Assembly (NCBI GenBank): GCA_028278425.1
Contig: JANQEJ010000309.1
Location: 1-34,727 of the forward strand
Direction of reading: 5' to 3'
Origin: Planctomycetota bacterium
GTDB lineage: Bacteria > Planctomycetota > UBA1135 > GCA-002686595
Length of the DNA: 34,727 nucleotides
Shown here: positions 25,342 through 32,846 of the stretch, piece after piece
Layout of the letters: every line of letters begins with the position of its first letter
Numbering within the stretch: the first letter of the stretch is position 1
Made by a program: the position numbers and the translations under genes
Notes under the pieces: generated by a model
Seen by the model: only the letters and a program-made list of their open reading frames with translations
The model's database searches: none
What the model was told of the DNA's origin: nothing

Positions 25342-26180
25342 GGCTCACGACGAAGGTGCACGACCGCGACGCGGCGGGGATGACCTACGTCTACCCGGTG
25401 GTGTCGCGCCGGGCCGAGGGCGTGTCGGTCGGCGTGAACCTGAACCCCAACAACGCCTGCAACTGGCGTTGCGTGTACTGCCAGGTCCCCGGGCTGACGT
25501 ACGGCAGCGGACCGGAGATCGACCTCGAGCTGCTCCGGAGCGAGCTCGCGCGCATGCTCGACGCGCTGGTGAACGGCGACTACCTCGAGCGCCACGTCCC
25601 CGAGGGGTCGCGCCGCCTGAACGACGTCGCGTTTTCGGGCAACGGCGAGCCGACCAGCTCGCCGCGCTTCGCGGACGCGGTCGGCGCCGCCGTCGAAGCC
25701 CTGCGGGACTTCGAGCTCCTCGGGCGCGTCAAGATCGTCCTGATCACCAACGGCTCGCTGGTCCACCGCCCCGAGGTGCAGGCGGGCCTGAAGGCGATGG
25801 CGCCGCACGGCGGCGAGGTGTGGTTCAAGCTGGACAGCGCCACCGACGAGGGCCAAGCGGCGCTCAACTCGAACCGCGCGGGGGTCGAGCGCTCGCGCAA
25901 GAGCATTCGCGCCGCCGCGGCGGCGTGCCCGACGTGGATCCAGACGATGGTCCTCGCGCGCAACGGCCTTCCGCCCTCGGAAGAGGAGCGCGCGGCCTAC
26001 CTCGACTTCGTCGACGAACTCGTCCGCGACCGGGTGCCGGTGAAGGGCGTCCTGCTCTACGGCATCGAGCGCCGCTCGCACCAGCCCGAGGCCGCGGAGC
26101 TCTCGGCGCTCTCGCCAGCGTGGCTAGAGGCGTGGGCCGAACGGATCCGGTCCCACGGCCTCCCGGTGCGGCTCTTCTAG
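25338..26180 (+). CDS. Radical SAM protein of unknown substrate
   Basis: A 280-residue protein with the [4Fe-4S]/SAM motif C41-x3-C45-x2-C48 (NNACNWRCVYCQVPG) after a short N-terminal extension. FSGNGEPTSSPRF (the GxE/GxP SAM-binding region), KIVLITNGSLVH and KLDSATDEG follow. The order of these motifs resembles the TYW1/YfkA-like radical SAM group, but I cannot assign a reaction. No C-terminal SPASM cysteine cluster is present. The GTG start overlaps the deacetylase stop. The TAG stop lies in the CTAG at the edge of the palindromic element. Confidence 0.88.
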
Positions 26181-26345
26181 GAGCCTGTCCGAGTACTCGC
26201 CGTGCCCGCACGCTCGCATCTCTCGCGGCGGATCAAGAAGCGACGACGACCGCGTATCCACTGCGATACGCCGAGGAGGAGCGACGCAGGGCTGCGTTCG
26301 AGAGGGCGCGGTGCGGGTGCGGCGAATACTCGGACAGGCTCCTAG
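26177..26345. mobile_element. MITE-like palindromic element with CTAG target duplication
   Basis: The 35-bp ends (26177-26211 and 26311-26345) are near-perfect inverted repeats, starting CTAG then gagcctgtccgagta, with about three mismatches. The centre is also palindromic (gcgtatc at 26252-26258 with gatacgc at 26265-26271), and its midpoint coincides with that of the whole element, so the full 169 bp can fold into one imperfect hairpin. It encodes nothing. The outermost CTAG on both sides reads as a 4-bp target duplication, as made by some IS5-family elements. Each CTAG supplies the TAG stop of a flanking convergent gene. The folded RNA could also serve as a two-way terminator. Confidence 0.82.
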
Positions 26346-28222
26346 ATCAGGATCGTCGAGACGAAGGCGTTCGACCCGCCGACGAACCCGAAGGTGATGT
26401 CGTCGAGCGTGATCACCTGCGAGTGGATCTGCGCGCCGACGAGCCCGGTCGGGACGGTCGTGCCGACCTGACCGACGCCGATCGAGCTGAGGCTTCCGGA
26501 GCTCAGGAAGATCGGGCTGGCGAGCAGGTTGAAGCCCATGAACGGGATCGTCGAGCCGTCGTTGACCTGCGCGAACAGGAAGAAGAGGTCGTCCTGACCG
26601 CCGCCGAAGTTCCAGGCGAAGCCGAGGCCGGTCACGCCGATGCCGGTGGCGGTGAGCTTCGGCGGGTCGGTCTCGACGTACGTCAGGTTGACCGGGTTGC
26701 TCGTCCCCACGGTCTTCACCACGTCGACCGACACCGTGCCGAAGGTCGCCGGCTGCGGAGGACCAAAGGTGATCGTCGTGTCGTCGACCACGGTGAAGCT
26801 GCCCGACGAGAGCACGGTGGCGCCGACGTTGACCGTGTCCGCGCCGAGAAAGCCGGAGCCGGTCAGGGTCACCGGACCGGAGCCGAAGACCTCGACCGTG
26901 CCCGGGCTGATGCCGGTGATCACCGGCGGCACCGCGAACGGATCGAAGCCGGAGAGGGTCGACTGCCCGGTCCCGATCGGATCGAGGTTCGTTGCGACGG
27001 CCCCGACGCCCCAGAAGCCGCCGAAGCGGCCGAAGAACACGGTCTGCGAGCCGCAGTTGAAGTTGGTCACGCAGCACGCCGGGCCGATCACGCGCATGTT
27101 GCTGTCGACCAGGGGACCGCCCGAGTTGCCGCCGATCGTGATGCCGGTGTTCCAGGTGACCCTGAAGTCCGAACCGCTGAGCGTCGCGCCGTTGTTGTCG
27201 ATCGCGATCTGCTTCGGAGCGCCGCCGCCGTGGCCCATCGCCGCGGCCGGAGCGCCCGAGGAGCTCAGCCGGCTCCAGCCGGCGTAGTACGGGTTGTACG
27301 CGGTCGGGATCTGCGAGTTGAGCCGCCACAGCCGCGAGTCAAAACCCGAGGACGCCGCGATCTGCGTCGCGCCGGAGACGGTCTGACCCGTCGTCGCGCC
27401 GAAGCCCGTGCAGCCGGTGTTCTCGTAATTGAAGAGGAACACGCCCGCGGTCATCGACCCGCAGTGGTTCGCGCTCAGCATGAAGGGCGTCCCGTCCTGG
27501 GCGGTGTTGTTCAGGATCGCGCCGGAGCAGAGCGACCCGCCGGAGAGCGTACGGATCACCGCGCGCTTCACCGTCTGGTAGGGCGCGCCCGCCGGACAGT
27601 TGATGTCGACGAGGCAAGGCGAGCCTTCGCCCGGTCCGGTAGTGGGCAGCAGAAGGTCGAAGACGTCGCGGTAGTCGTGAATCACCTCGCCCACCGTGAG
27701 CTTCGCCGGCTCCTGCACCCAGACCTGCTGGACGTACTCGATCACGACGGTGTCGCCGGGGACCGGCTCGACGCCGAGCAGACCGTTCACGTTGTTGTTG
27801 AAGTCGGTGTAGGCGCCGAGCACCGTGCTCTTCGCCCCGTTGTAGAGGAAGACCTGCCCACCGACGGGGACTTCGTATTCCGAGAACACGACGCCGAGGG
27901 AGAGCGCGCCCGGCGAATGGATCTTGAGACGCCAGACCAGGGAGGCGTCGTCGGCGACCTGGTGCCAGACGCCGGAGTCCTCCAGCCCGTGGGACGTCTC
28001 GATCACGGCTCCGTAGCGGAGCGGCCAGTGGTTGCGCTCGTCGTCCTCGACCTTCATCGCCTCGATGTCCGGTGTTTCCAGCACGACGGTGGGTGCGTCG
28101 GGCAGGACCGCCCAGTCGGAGACGGGCTGGCCGGGCTGGCTGATCTGGCCGTGGATCGCGACGCTGAGGAGGCCCGCGGCGGCGACGATGGAGAGGGAGC
28201 GGAAGAAACGCAGATGGTGCAT
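26342..28222 (-). CDS. Secreted S1-type serine protease (lysyl endopeptidase-like) with TIG and C-terminal module
   Basis: A 626-residue exported protein. The signal peptide covers about residues 1-25 (hydrophobic SIVAAAGLLSVAI). A pro-region with a beta-sandwich look runs to about 200. The chymotrypsin-fold protease of lysyl endopeptidase type follows, with His253 in FMLSANHCG, probable Asp295 in SGFDSRLWRLN and Ser367 in ITIGGNSGGPLV, and several cysteines able to form disulfides. An IPT/TIG domain (432-518, ITGISPG start) and a 108-residue C-terminal module (519-626) are shared with the neighbouring metalloprotease. The ATG at 28222 was chosen because the signal peptide begins there. The stop is provided by the MITE-like element's edge. 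It is probably extracellular or surface-attached, digesting protein. Confidence 0.87.
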   Translation of the reverse strand: MHHLRFFRSLSIVAAAGLLSVAIHGQISQPGQPVSDWAVLPDAPTVVLETPDIEAMKVEDDERNHWPLRYGAVIETSHGLEDSGVWHQVADDASLVWRLKIHSPGALSLGVVFSEYEVPVGGQVFLYNGAKSTVLGAYTDFNNNVNGLLGVEPVPGDTVVIEYVQQVWVQEPAKLTVGEVIHDYRDVFDLLLPTTGPGEGSPCLVDINCPAGAPYQTVKRAVIRTLSGGSLCSGAILNNTAQDGTPFMLSANHCGSMTAGVFLFNYENTGCTGFGATTGQTVSGATQIAASSGFDSRLWRLNSQIPTAYNPYYAGWSRLSSSGAPAAAMGHGGGAPKQIAIDNNGATLSGSDFRVTWNTGITIGGNSGGPLVDSNMRVIGPACCVTNFNCGSQTVFFGRFGGFWGVGAVATNLDPIGTGQSTLSGFDPFAVPPVITGISPGTVEVFGSGPVTLTGSGFLGADTVNVGATVLSSGSFTVVDDTTITFGPPQPATFGTVSVDVVKTVGTSNPVNLTYVETDPPKLTATGIGVTGLGFAWNFGGGQDDLFFLFAQVNDGSTIPFMGFNLLASPIFLSSGSLSSIGVGQVGTTVPTGLVGAQIHSQVITLDDITFGFVGGSNAFVSTILI

Positions 28223-28288
28223 GGGGCTCGACCTAAGTGGGCGGTGGGTTCCGGGGTTGCCGATGAGCTCGGTCGGGGGGGAAGCCCC

Positions 28289-28296
28289 ATTAGAGC
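28289..28296 (-). promoter_or_regulatory. CTCTAATG octamer upstream of the serine protease gene
   Basis: The octamer CTCTAATG (read leftwards) lies 67 bases before the serine protease ATG. The same octamer occurs 112 bases before the ATG of the adjacent metalloprotease gene. It could include a -10 element (TCTAAT), but no TTGACA-like partner is seen. Two copies is thin evidence. Confidence 0.25.
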
Positions 28297-28351
28297 TTGG
28301 CGCGCCCGACCGGGGAATCCGGCGCCTCCGTTTCCGCCGCTCCATCAAACG

Positions 28352-28393
28352 CAAAGCGAACGAAGCCGGCTGCCCAGGGGACAGCCGGCTTCG
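28352..28393 (-). terminator. Hairpin terminator after the metalloprotease gene
   Basis: Perfect 12-bp arms (28361-28372 and 28382-28393, core gccggc) with a nine-base loop lie about 30 bases beyond the metalloprotease stop. On the leftward strand they are followed by a broken T-rich tail (TTCGCTTTGCG). The position and perfect stem fit a terminator, although the T tract is weak. It would insulate the downstream serine protease gene. Confidence 0.65.
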
Positions 28394-28424
28394 CCGATGG
28401 GGCCCGTCGCCGATCTCCAGCGGG

Positions 28425-30197
28425 CTAGAGGATGATCGTCGACGTCGTGATGTTGGTCGCCTCGACGAACCCGAAGGTGACGTCGTCCAAGAGGAGCACC
28501 TGCGAGTAGACGGTCGCTCCGCTGGCGCCCGAGGGGACGATGATTCCGTCCCCGCCCGTGCCGGCGGCGCTCAGGCTGCCGGAGGAGAGGAACACCCCGT
28601 TCGCGAGGATGTCGTAGCCGAAGAGCGGGATGGTCGAGTTGTCGTTCAGCGTGGCGAACAGGAACCAGAGGTCGTTCACCTTGCCGCCGAAGCTCCAGTT
28701 GAACGCGAGCCCGGTCAGGGTGGTCGCGGTCGCCGCGAGCTTCGCCGGGTCGGTCTCGACGATGTTCAGGCTGACCGCGTTGCTGACGCCGGCGTCGTTC
28801 TCGGCGGTGACCGAGGTCGATCCCAGCGCGGACGCCGTCGGCGGCGTGAACGTGATCGTGTTGTCGTCGACGATCGTGAACCCGAAGGGTGCGGGGAGGG
28901 TGCTGGAGCCGACGTGGATCGCCGTGGTGTCCTCCAGGAAGAAACCGGAGAGCGTCACGGGGCTCGCACCGAACGCCTGGGCCGTCCCCGGGTTGATGCC
29001 CGTCAGGAGCGGCGGCGCCGGCGGCGGCGGCGTGCTGAGGCAGCCGGAGCTCGCCTTCTTGTTGAGGATCTTGTTCTCCGACCCGACGCCGAAGGTGGTG
29101 ACCGGGCCGCAGCAGCCGAGGCACGAGCACATGATCCGGCAGTCGGAGGCGCCGTCGCAGTGCGGGGCGTTCCAGTTGTGGCCGAGCTCGTGCGCGGTCA
29201 GGCCGACGCGGTTGGTGAAGGAGCCGGTGTACTTCGACTGCGAGAGGCCGTAGGCCGAGCCGAGGTTGCAGATCACGTTGAGGTAGGCGATGCCGATCGT
29301 CGAGCCGGACAGGTTCTTGCCGGTCATCAGGTGCGCGACGTCGCGCACGGTGCCGCCGTGCTGCGAGTTCCAGTGGTTCTGGAACTGGTTCAGAAGGCCG
29401 CTCGAGCTGCTCGTGCTGTAGGGATCCGGCTCGCTCGCCTCGACGAAGATCGCCGTCAGCTCGTAGAGGATCTCGACCTCGGAGTCATAGATCGCCTCGA
29501 CCGAGTTGAGGATGTTCGTGATGTCGTTCTCGGTCTGCGTGACGGAGCTCCCGTTCTGCTGATAGAACTCGAAGTCCGCGTCGAAGGCGATCTGGCAGAC
29601 CTTGGTCGTCGGTCCGCCTTCGGCGGCTCCGGGCGTCTCCGGATCGGAGTGCTCGCCCATCCGGTGCAGGAGCTCGTCGGTGCCGCAGCTCACGTTCATC
29701 GGCAACGTCGTGTCGCCCGAGTACACCAGGTGCTTGGAGAGCGCCGCGGTCGGGTCGAACTCCGAGACCGGTTGCACGCCCCAGAGCGGCGCGCCGGGGG
29801 TCAGGCTGATCGTGCCCTGAAGCTGGCCGTTGAAGAGGTTGACGGCGACGACGCTTCCGGGATAGCCCTCGATCTCGCCGCGGTACGTCGTCTCCACCGT
29901 CGGAGCGTGCTGGACGTAGCTCCCGTCGGGCTGCAGGACCATGAGCTTGTAGCCCGGCGCGCGGAGCGAGTACGGCCAGACGCTGACCGAGCGCGCGCCG
30001 CCGTCGATCCAGAGGACGAACTCGAAGGCTTCACCCGGCGCGGCGGGGAGCTCGAGGTCCTGGACGGTTCCGTCGTAGAGGCCGACGTCGTTGAGCAACG
30101 AGAGCGGCGCGGGCTGAACGAGGGATTGGGCGGAAGCCATTCCGGCGAAAAGAGCCAGGCCGGCCGCCGCACCCTGGAGCAGGTGCGTGGAGTTCAT
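28425..30197 (-). CDS. Secreted M12B (reprolysin)-like zinc metalloprotease with TIG and C-terminal module
   Basis: A 590-residue exported protein with a signal peptide over residues 1-23 (cleavage near ASAQ). A pro-domain follows to about residue 195 (including GEIEGYPGSVVAVNLFNG, seen in reprolysin propeptides). The metzincin catalytic domain (about 197-388) has the zinc site HELGHNWNAPHC at 336-347, with ligands H336, H340 and H346 and catalytic E337. Cysteine pairs follow (CRIMCSCLGCCG). Then come a Pro-rich hinge, an IPT/TIG domain (395-482) and a 108-residue C-terminal module (483-590). ATG 30197 has AGGA nine bases upstream. It probably acts outside the cell on protein substrates. The C-terminal 195 residues match those of the neighbouring serine protease. 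Confidence 0.93.
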   Translation of the reverse strand: MNSTHLLQGAAAGLALFAGMASAQSLVQPAPLSLLNDVGLYDGTVQDLELPAAPGEAFEFVLWIDGGARSVSVWPYSLRAPGYKLMVLQPDGSYVQHAPTVETTYRGEIEGYPGSVVAVNLFNGQLQGTISLTPGAPLWGVQPVSEFDPTAALSKHLVYSGDTTLPMNVSCGTDELLHRMGEHSDPETPGAAEGGPTTKVCQIAFDADFEFYQQNGSSVTQTENDITNILNSVEAIYDSEVEILYELTAIFVEASEPDPYSTSSSSGLLNQFQNHWNSQHGGTVRDVAHLMTGKNLSGSTIGIAYLNVICNLGSAYGLSQSKYTGSFTNRVGLTAHELGHNWNAPHCDGASDCRIMCSCLGCCGPVTTFGVGSENKILNKKASSGCLSTPPPPAPPLLTGINPGTAQAFGASPVTLSGFFLEDTTAIHVGSSTLPAPFGFTIVDDNTITFTPPTASALGSTSVTAENDAGVSNAVSLNIVETDPAKLAATATTLTGLAFNWSFGGKVNDLWFLFATLNDNSTIPLFGYDILANGVFLSSGSLSAAGTGGDGIIVPSGASGATVYSQVLLLDDVTFGFVEATNITTSTIIL

Positions 30198-30308
30198 ACG
30201 AAGCAATCCTGGGATGGGAGGGGAGTGGTCCCGTTGACCTGGCCGGAGGTCGCGGGAACGGGATGGGGCTGTGTTGGGGACATCCGCCCCGGAGTGGCTG
30301 GAACCTTC

Positions 30309-30316
30309 ATTAGAGA
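30309..30316 (-). promoter_or_regulatory. CTCTAATG octamer upstream of the metalloprotease gene
   Basis: This is the second copy of the octamer found before the serine protease gene, here 112 bases before the ATG at 30197. Both copies face the same way relative to their genes. It may mark a shared promoter or regulator site, or be chance. Confidence 0.25.
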
Positions 30317-30343
30317 GTGGGATTCCGCTCGAGCCCAGCGGTC

Positions 30344-31096
30344 TTACGAACCACTTGCGTGTTCACAAAAATGGAGGACCTCGGCGACCACGGCCCCGGC
30401 CTCCTTGCCGGCGGTGTCCACGACGTGCCGGCAGCGGGCGTAGAGCGGCTCCCGCTCCTCCAGGATGGCCTCCAGCTCCTCCATGGCCCGCGGGCGGTCC
30501 CGCATGGGCCGGGCGTCGCCCTGGGCCACGACGCGCTCGAAGTGGTCCGCCGGGCGCGCGCGGAGCCACACGGTGCGGCAGGAGGCCCTCAGGCGGTCGA
30601 AGTTCGCCTCGTCGGCCACGATCGAGCCTCCGGCGGCCAGGACGAGGCGCTCACCCTCGGAGAGCACCTGCTCGAGGGCCTCGCGCTCGTAGCGGTGGAA
30701 GGCCTCGGGGCCCTGGAGGTCGAAGAGCTCTCCCAGGTCGACCCCGGCGAGCTCCTCGACCCGGCGGTCCAGCTCGACGAAGGGCACCTCGAGGGCCTGG
30801 GCCACCGCCCGGCCCACGGTGGACTTGCCCGCCCCCCGGAGGCCCACCAGGGCGATCCGCTCGCGCGCGAGCGGCGCGAGGGGCAAGTCCACGAGCTCCG
30901 CCAGGGGCGTTCCCAGGGCCTGGGAGAGGCGCAGGAGCACCAGGACCGAGGGGTTCGCCCGCCCGGCTTCCGCGTCGGTCAGGTAGCGGCGGCTCAGGCC
31001 CGCCGCCGCGGCGGCCTCCCCCACCGCCAGCCCCCGGGCGAGGCGCCCCTGGCGCAGGCGGGCGCCCAATTCGCGCAGAAAGGTATGGTGTCCCAC
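30344..31096 (-). CDS. boxR: BoxR-like regulator: XRE helix-turn-helix fused to a shikimate kinase-like domain
   Basis: BoxR-type proteins repress box genes and are released by benzoyl-CoA, sensed by a shikimate-kinase-like domain. The 250-residue product has an N-terminal HTH (about residues 6-70: LRQGRLARGLAVGEAAAAAG, then SRRYLTDAEAGRANPS). The kinase-like domain from about 80 has the P-loop GLRGAGKST (85-93, K91) and LAAGGSIVADE. It is not an aroK gene: the HTH fusion and the divergent placement against boxC define it. The start is taken as GTG 31096 because the HTH family start follows directly and no in-frame ATG exists; it lacks a clear ribosome-binding site. It faces away from boxC with about 15 bases between the chosen starts. 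Confidence 0.88.
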   Translation of the reverse strand: MGHHTFLRELGARLRQGRLARGLAVGEAAAAAGLSRRYLTDAEAGRANPSVLVLLRLSQALGTPLAELVDLPLAPLARERIALVGLRGAGKSTVGRAVAQALEVPFVELDRRVEELAGVDLGELFDLQGPEAFHRYEREALEQVLSEGERLVLAAGGSIVADEANFDRLRASCRTVWLRARPADHFERVVAQGDARPMRDRPRAMEELEAILEEREPLYARCRHVVDTAGKEAGAVVAEVLHFCEHASGS

Positions 31097-31159
31097 GGCT
31101 TGAGAGCTATCATGCCCATATCCACCCAAACTGCGCAATATATTTCCCCACCTCTTCCT
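31097..31159. promoter_or_regulatory. Divergent boxR/boxC control region
   Basis: This is the most AT-rich stretch of the box locus (around 31130-31150, gcgcaatatatttcc), in otherwise very GC-rich DNA. It includes a TATATT (31139-31144) resembling a -10 box for boxC and a TTGCGC reading leftwards that could be part of a -35 for boxR. Two self-complementary bits, tgcgca and aatatatt, could be regulator contacts. If promoters lie here, boxC may start at GTG 31160 rather than at ATG 31112. Confidence 0.45.
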
Positions 31160-32833
31160 GTGACCACCACCGCCATCCGCCCCGCGACGACGTCCCCCGT
31201 CGAGCTCCAGACCCATCCCGACCGCTACCGCCACTGGGAGCTCTCCCTCGACGGAGCCGTGGCCACGCTCCGCATGCGCGTCCAGCCGGACGGCGGAGCG
31301 CGGGAGGGCTATGAGCTCAAGCTGAACTCCTACGACCTCGGCGTCGACGTCGAGCTCGCCGACGCGACGCAGCGGCTCGTGTTCGAGCACCCCGAGGTGC
31401 GCTGCGTCGTGATCACCGGCGGCCTCGACCGCGTGTTCTGCGCCGGCGCGAACATCACGATGCTCGCGACGAGCTCGCACGCCTTCAAGGTCAACTTCTG
31501 CAAGTTCACCAACGAGACGCGCCTCTACCTCGAGGACGCCTCCGAGAACTCGGGCAAGCGCTTCCTCGCCGCCTTGAACGGCACCGCCTCCGGCGGCGGC
31601 TACGAGCTGGCGCTCGCCTGCGACCGCATCCTCCTGGTCGACGACAAGTCGAGCGCGGTCTCCTTCCCCGAGCTGCCGCTCCTCGGCGTGCTCCCGGGAA
31701 CCGGCGGGCTCACGCGCATCGCCGACAAGCGCAAGATCCGCCGCGACCTCACCGACGTGTTCAGCACGGTCGCCGAAGGCATCAAGGGCAAACGCGCCGT
31801 GCGCTGGAACCTGGTCGACCGGCTCGCGCCGCTGTCGCGCTGGGACGAGGTCGTCGCCGAGGAGGCGCAGGCGCTCGCGGGCGAGGCGAAGCCCTCCGGT
31901 TCGGGCGAGCCGAAGGGCGTCGAGCTCGCGCCGGTCGAGGTCCAGGTCGACGAGAACGCCTGGCACTATCCGGACCTCACGCTCACCCTCGACGAAGACG
32001 CCCGCACCGCCGCGCTCACGATTCGACTGCCGCACGACGCGGGCCCGTCCTCGGGCGAGGAGGCGCACGCCGCCGGCTCTTCCTGGTGGTTCTTCCGCCT
32101 CTTCCGCGCGCTGGACCACGCGCTCCTGAACCTCCGCCTCAACTTCCCCGGGATCGGCCTCTGCACGATCCGGGTCGTCGGCGATCCCGCGATCGCCTTC
32201 GCCGCCGACGAGCTCCTCGCCTCCTCCGATCACTGGTTCGTAAACGAGGTGCGCCACTTCGCGAAGCGCGTCCTCAAGCGCCTGGAGAACAGCGCGAAGA
32301 GCTTCTACGCGGTCGGCGACGAGGGCACCGCCTTCGCCGGCACCTTCCTCGAGCTCGCGCTCGCCTGCGACCGGTTCTACCTCCTCAACGACCCGGAGGT
32401 GCCCGTGAAGATCGGCGTCAGCGCGGCGAACGGCGGCCTCTACCCCATGGCGAACGGGCTCACGCGCCTGGAGACGCGCTTCCTCGGCACGCCGGACGCG
32501 ACCGCGGCCGTGCTCGAGCACAAGGGCGCGACGATCGACGCCGAGACCGCCGACGAGCTCGGCCTCGCCACCTTCGCGCCGGACGAGATCGACTGGGAGG
32601 ACGAGCTGCGCCTCGCGATCGAAGAGCGCGCGTCGTTCTCCCCCGACGCGCTCACCGGCATGGAGTCCAACCTCCGCTTCGCCGGACCGGAGACGCTCGA
32701 GACCAAGATCTTCGGGCGCCTCTCCGCCTGGCAGAACTGGATCTTCCAGCGCCCCAACGCGGTCGGCGAGCGCGGCGCGCTGAAGTGCTACGGAACACCC
32801 GAACGGCCCGAGTTCGACTACAACCGCACATAG
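31112..32833 (+). CDS. boxC: BoxC, 2,3-epoxybenzoyl-CoA dihydrolase
   Basis: BoxC, a double crotonase-fold enzyme, opens the ring of 2,3-epoxybenzoyl-CoA hydrolytically to give 3,4-dehydroadipyl-CoA semialdehyde and formate. The product (573 residues from ATG 31112, 557 from GTG 31160) has the family start QTHPDRYRHWELSLDG. The first enoyl-CoA hydratase-like half has GLDRVFCAGANITML, NGTASGGGYELALACDRI and LLGVLPGTGGLTR. The second half has FAGTFLELALACDRFY and KIGVSAANGGLYPM. The ATG has GAGAG five bases upstream, but the AT-rich promoter-like stretch lies inside this longer form and the shorter length fits known BoxC better, so the start is open. boxB follows 13 bases later. Confidence 0.95.
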   Translation: MPISTQTAQYISPPLPVTTTAIRPATTSPVELQTHPDRYRHWELSLDGAVATLRMRVQPDGGAREGYELKLNSYDLGVDVELADATQRLVFEHPEVRCVVITGGLDRVFCAGANITMLATSSHAFKVNFCKFTNETRLYLEDASENSGKRFLAALNGTASGGGYELALACDRILLVDDKSSAVSFPELPLLGVLPGTGGLTRIADKRKIRRDLTDVFSTVAEGIKGKRAVRWNLVDRLAPLSRWDEVVAEEAQALAGEAKPSGSGEPKGVELAPVEVQVDENAWHYPDLTLTLDEDARTAALTIRLPHDAGPSSGEEAHAAGSSWWFFRLFRALDHALLNLRLNFPGIGLCTIRVVGDPAIAFAADELLASSDHWFVNEVRHFAKRVLKRLENSAKSFYAVGDEGTAFAGTFLELALACDRFYLLNDPEVPVKIGVSAANGGLYPMANGLTRLETRFLGTPDATAAVLEHKGATIDAETADELGLATFAPDEIDWEDELRLAIEERASFSPDALTGMESNLRFAGPETLETKIFGRLSAWQNWIFQRPNAVGERGALKCYGTPERPEFDYNRT

Positions 32834-32846
32834 ACGAGAGACCCTC

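Noticed and set aside
30303..30320. The cattagag motif as a target-site mark of a transposon
   Set aside because: The two copies (28289 and 30309) are not flanked by inverted repeats and lie at different distances from genes.
30344..31096. Shikimate kinase aroK
   Set aside because: The kinase-like domain is fused to an XRE helix-turn-helix and sits divergently from boxC, which is the BoxR arrangement.
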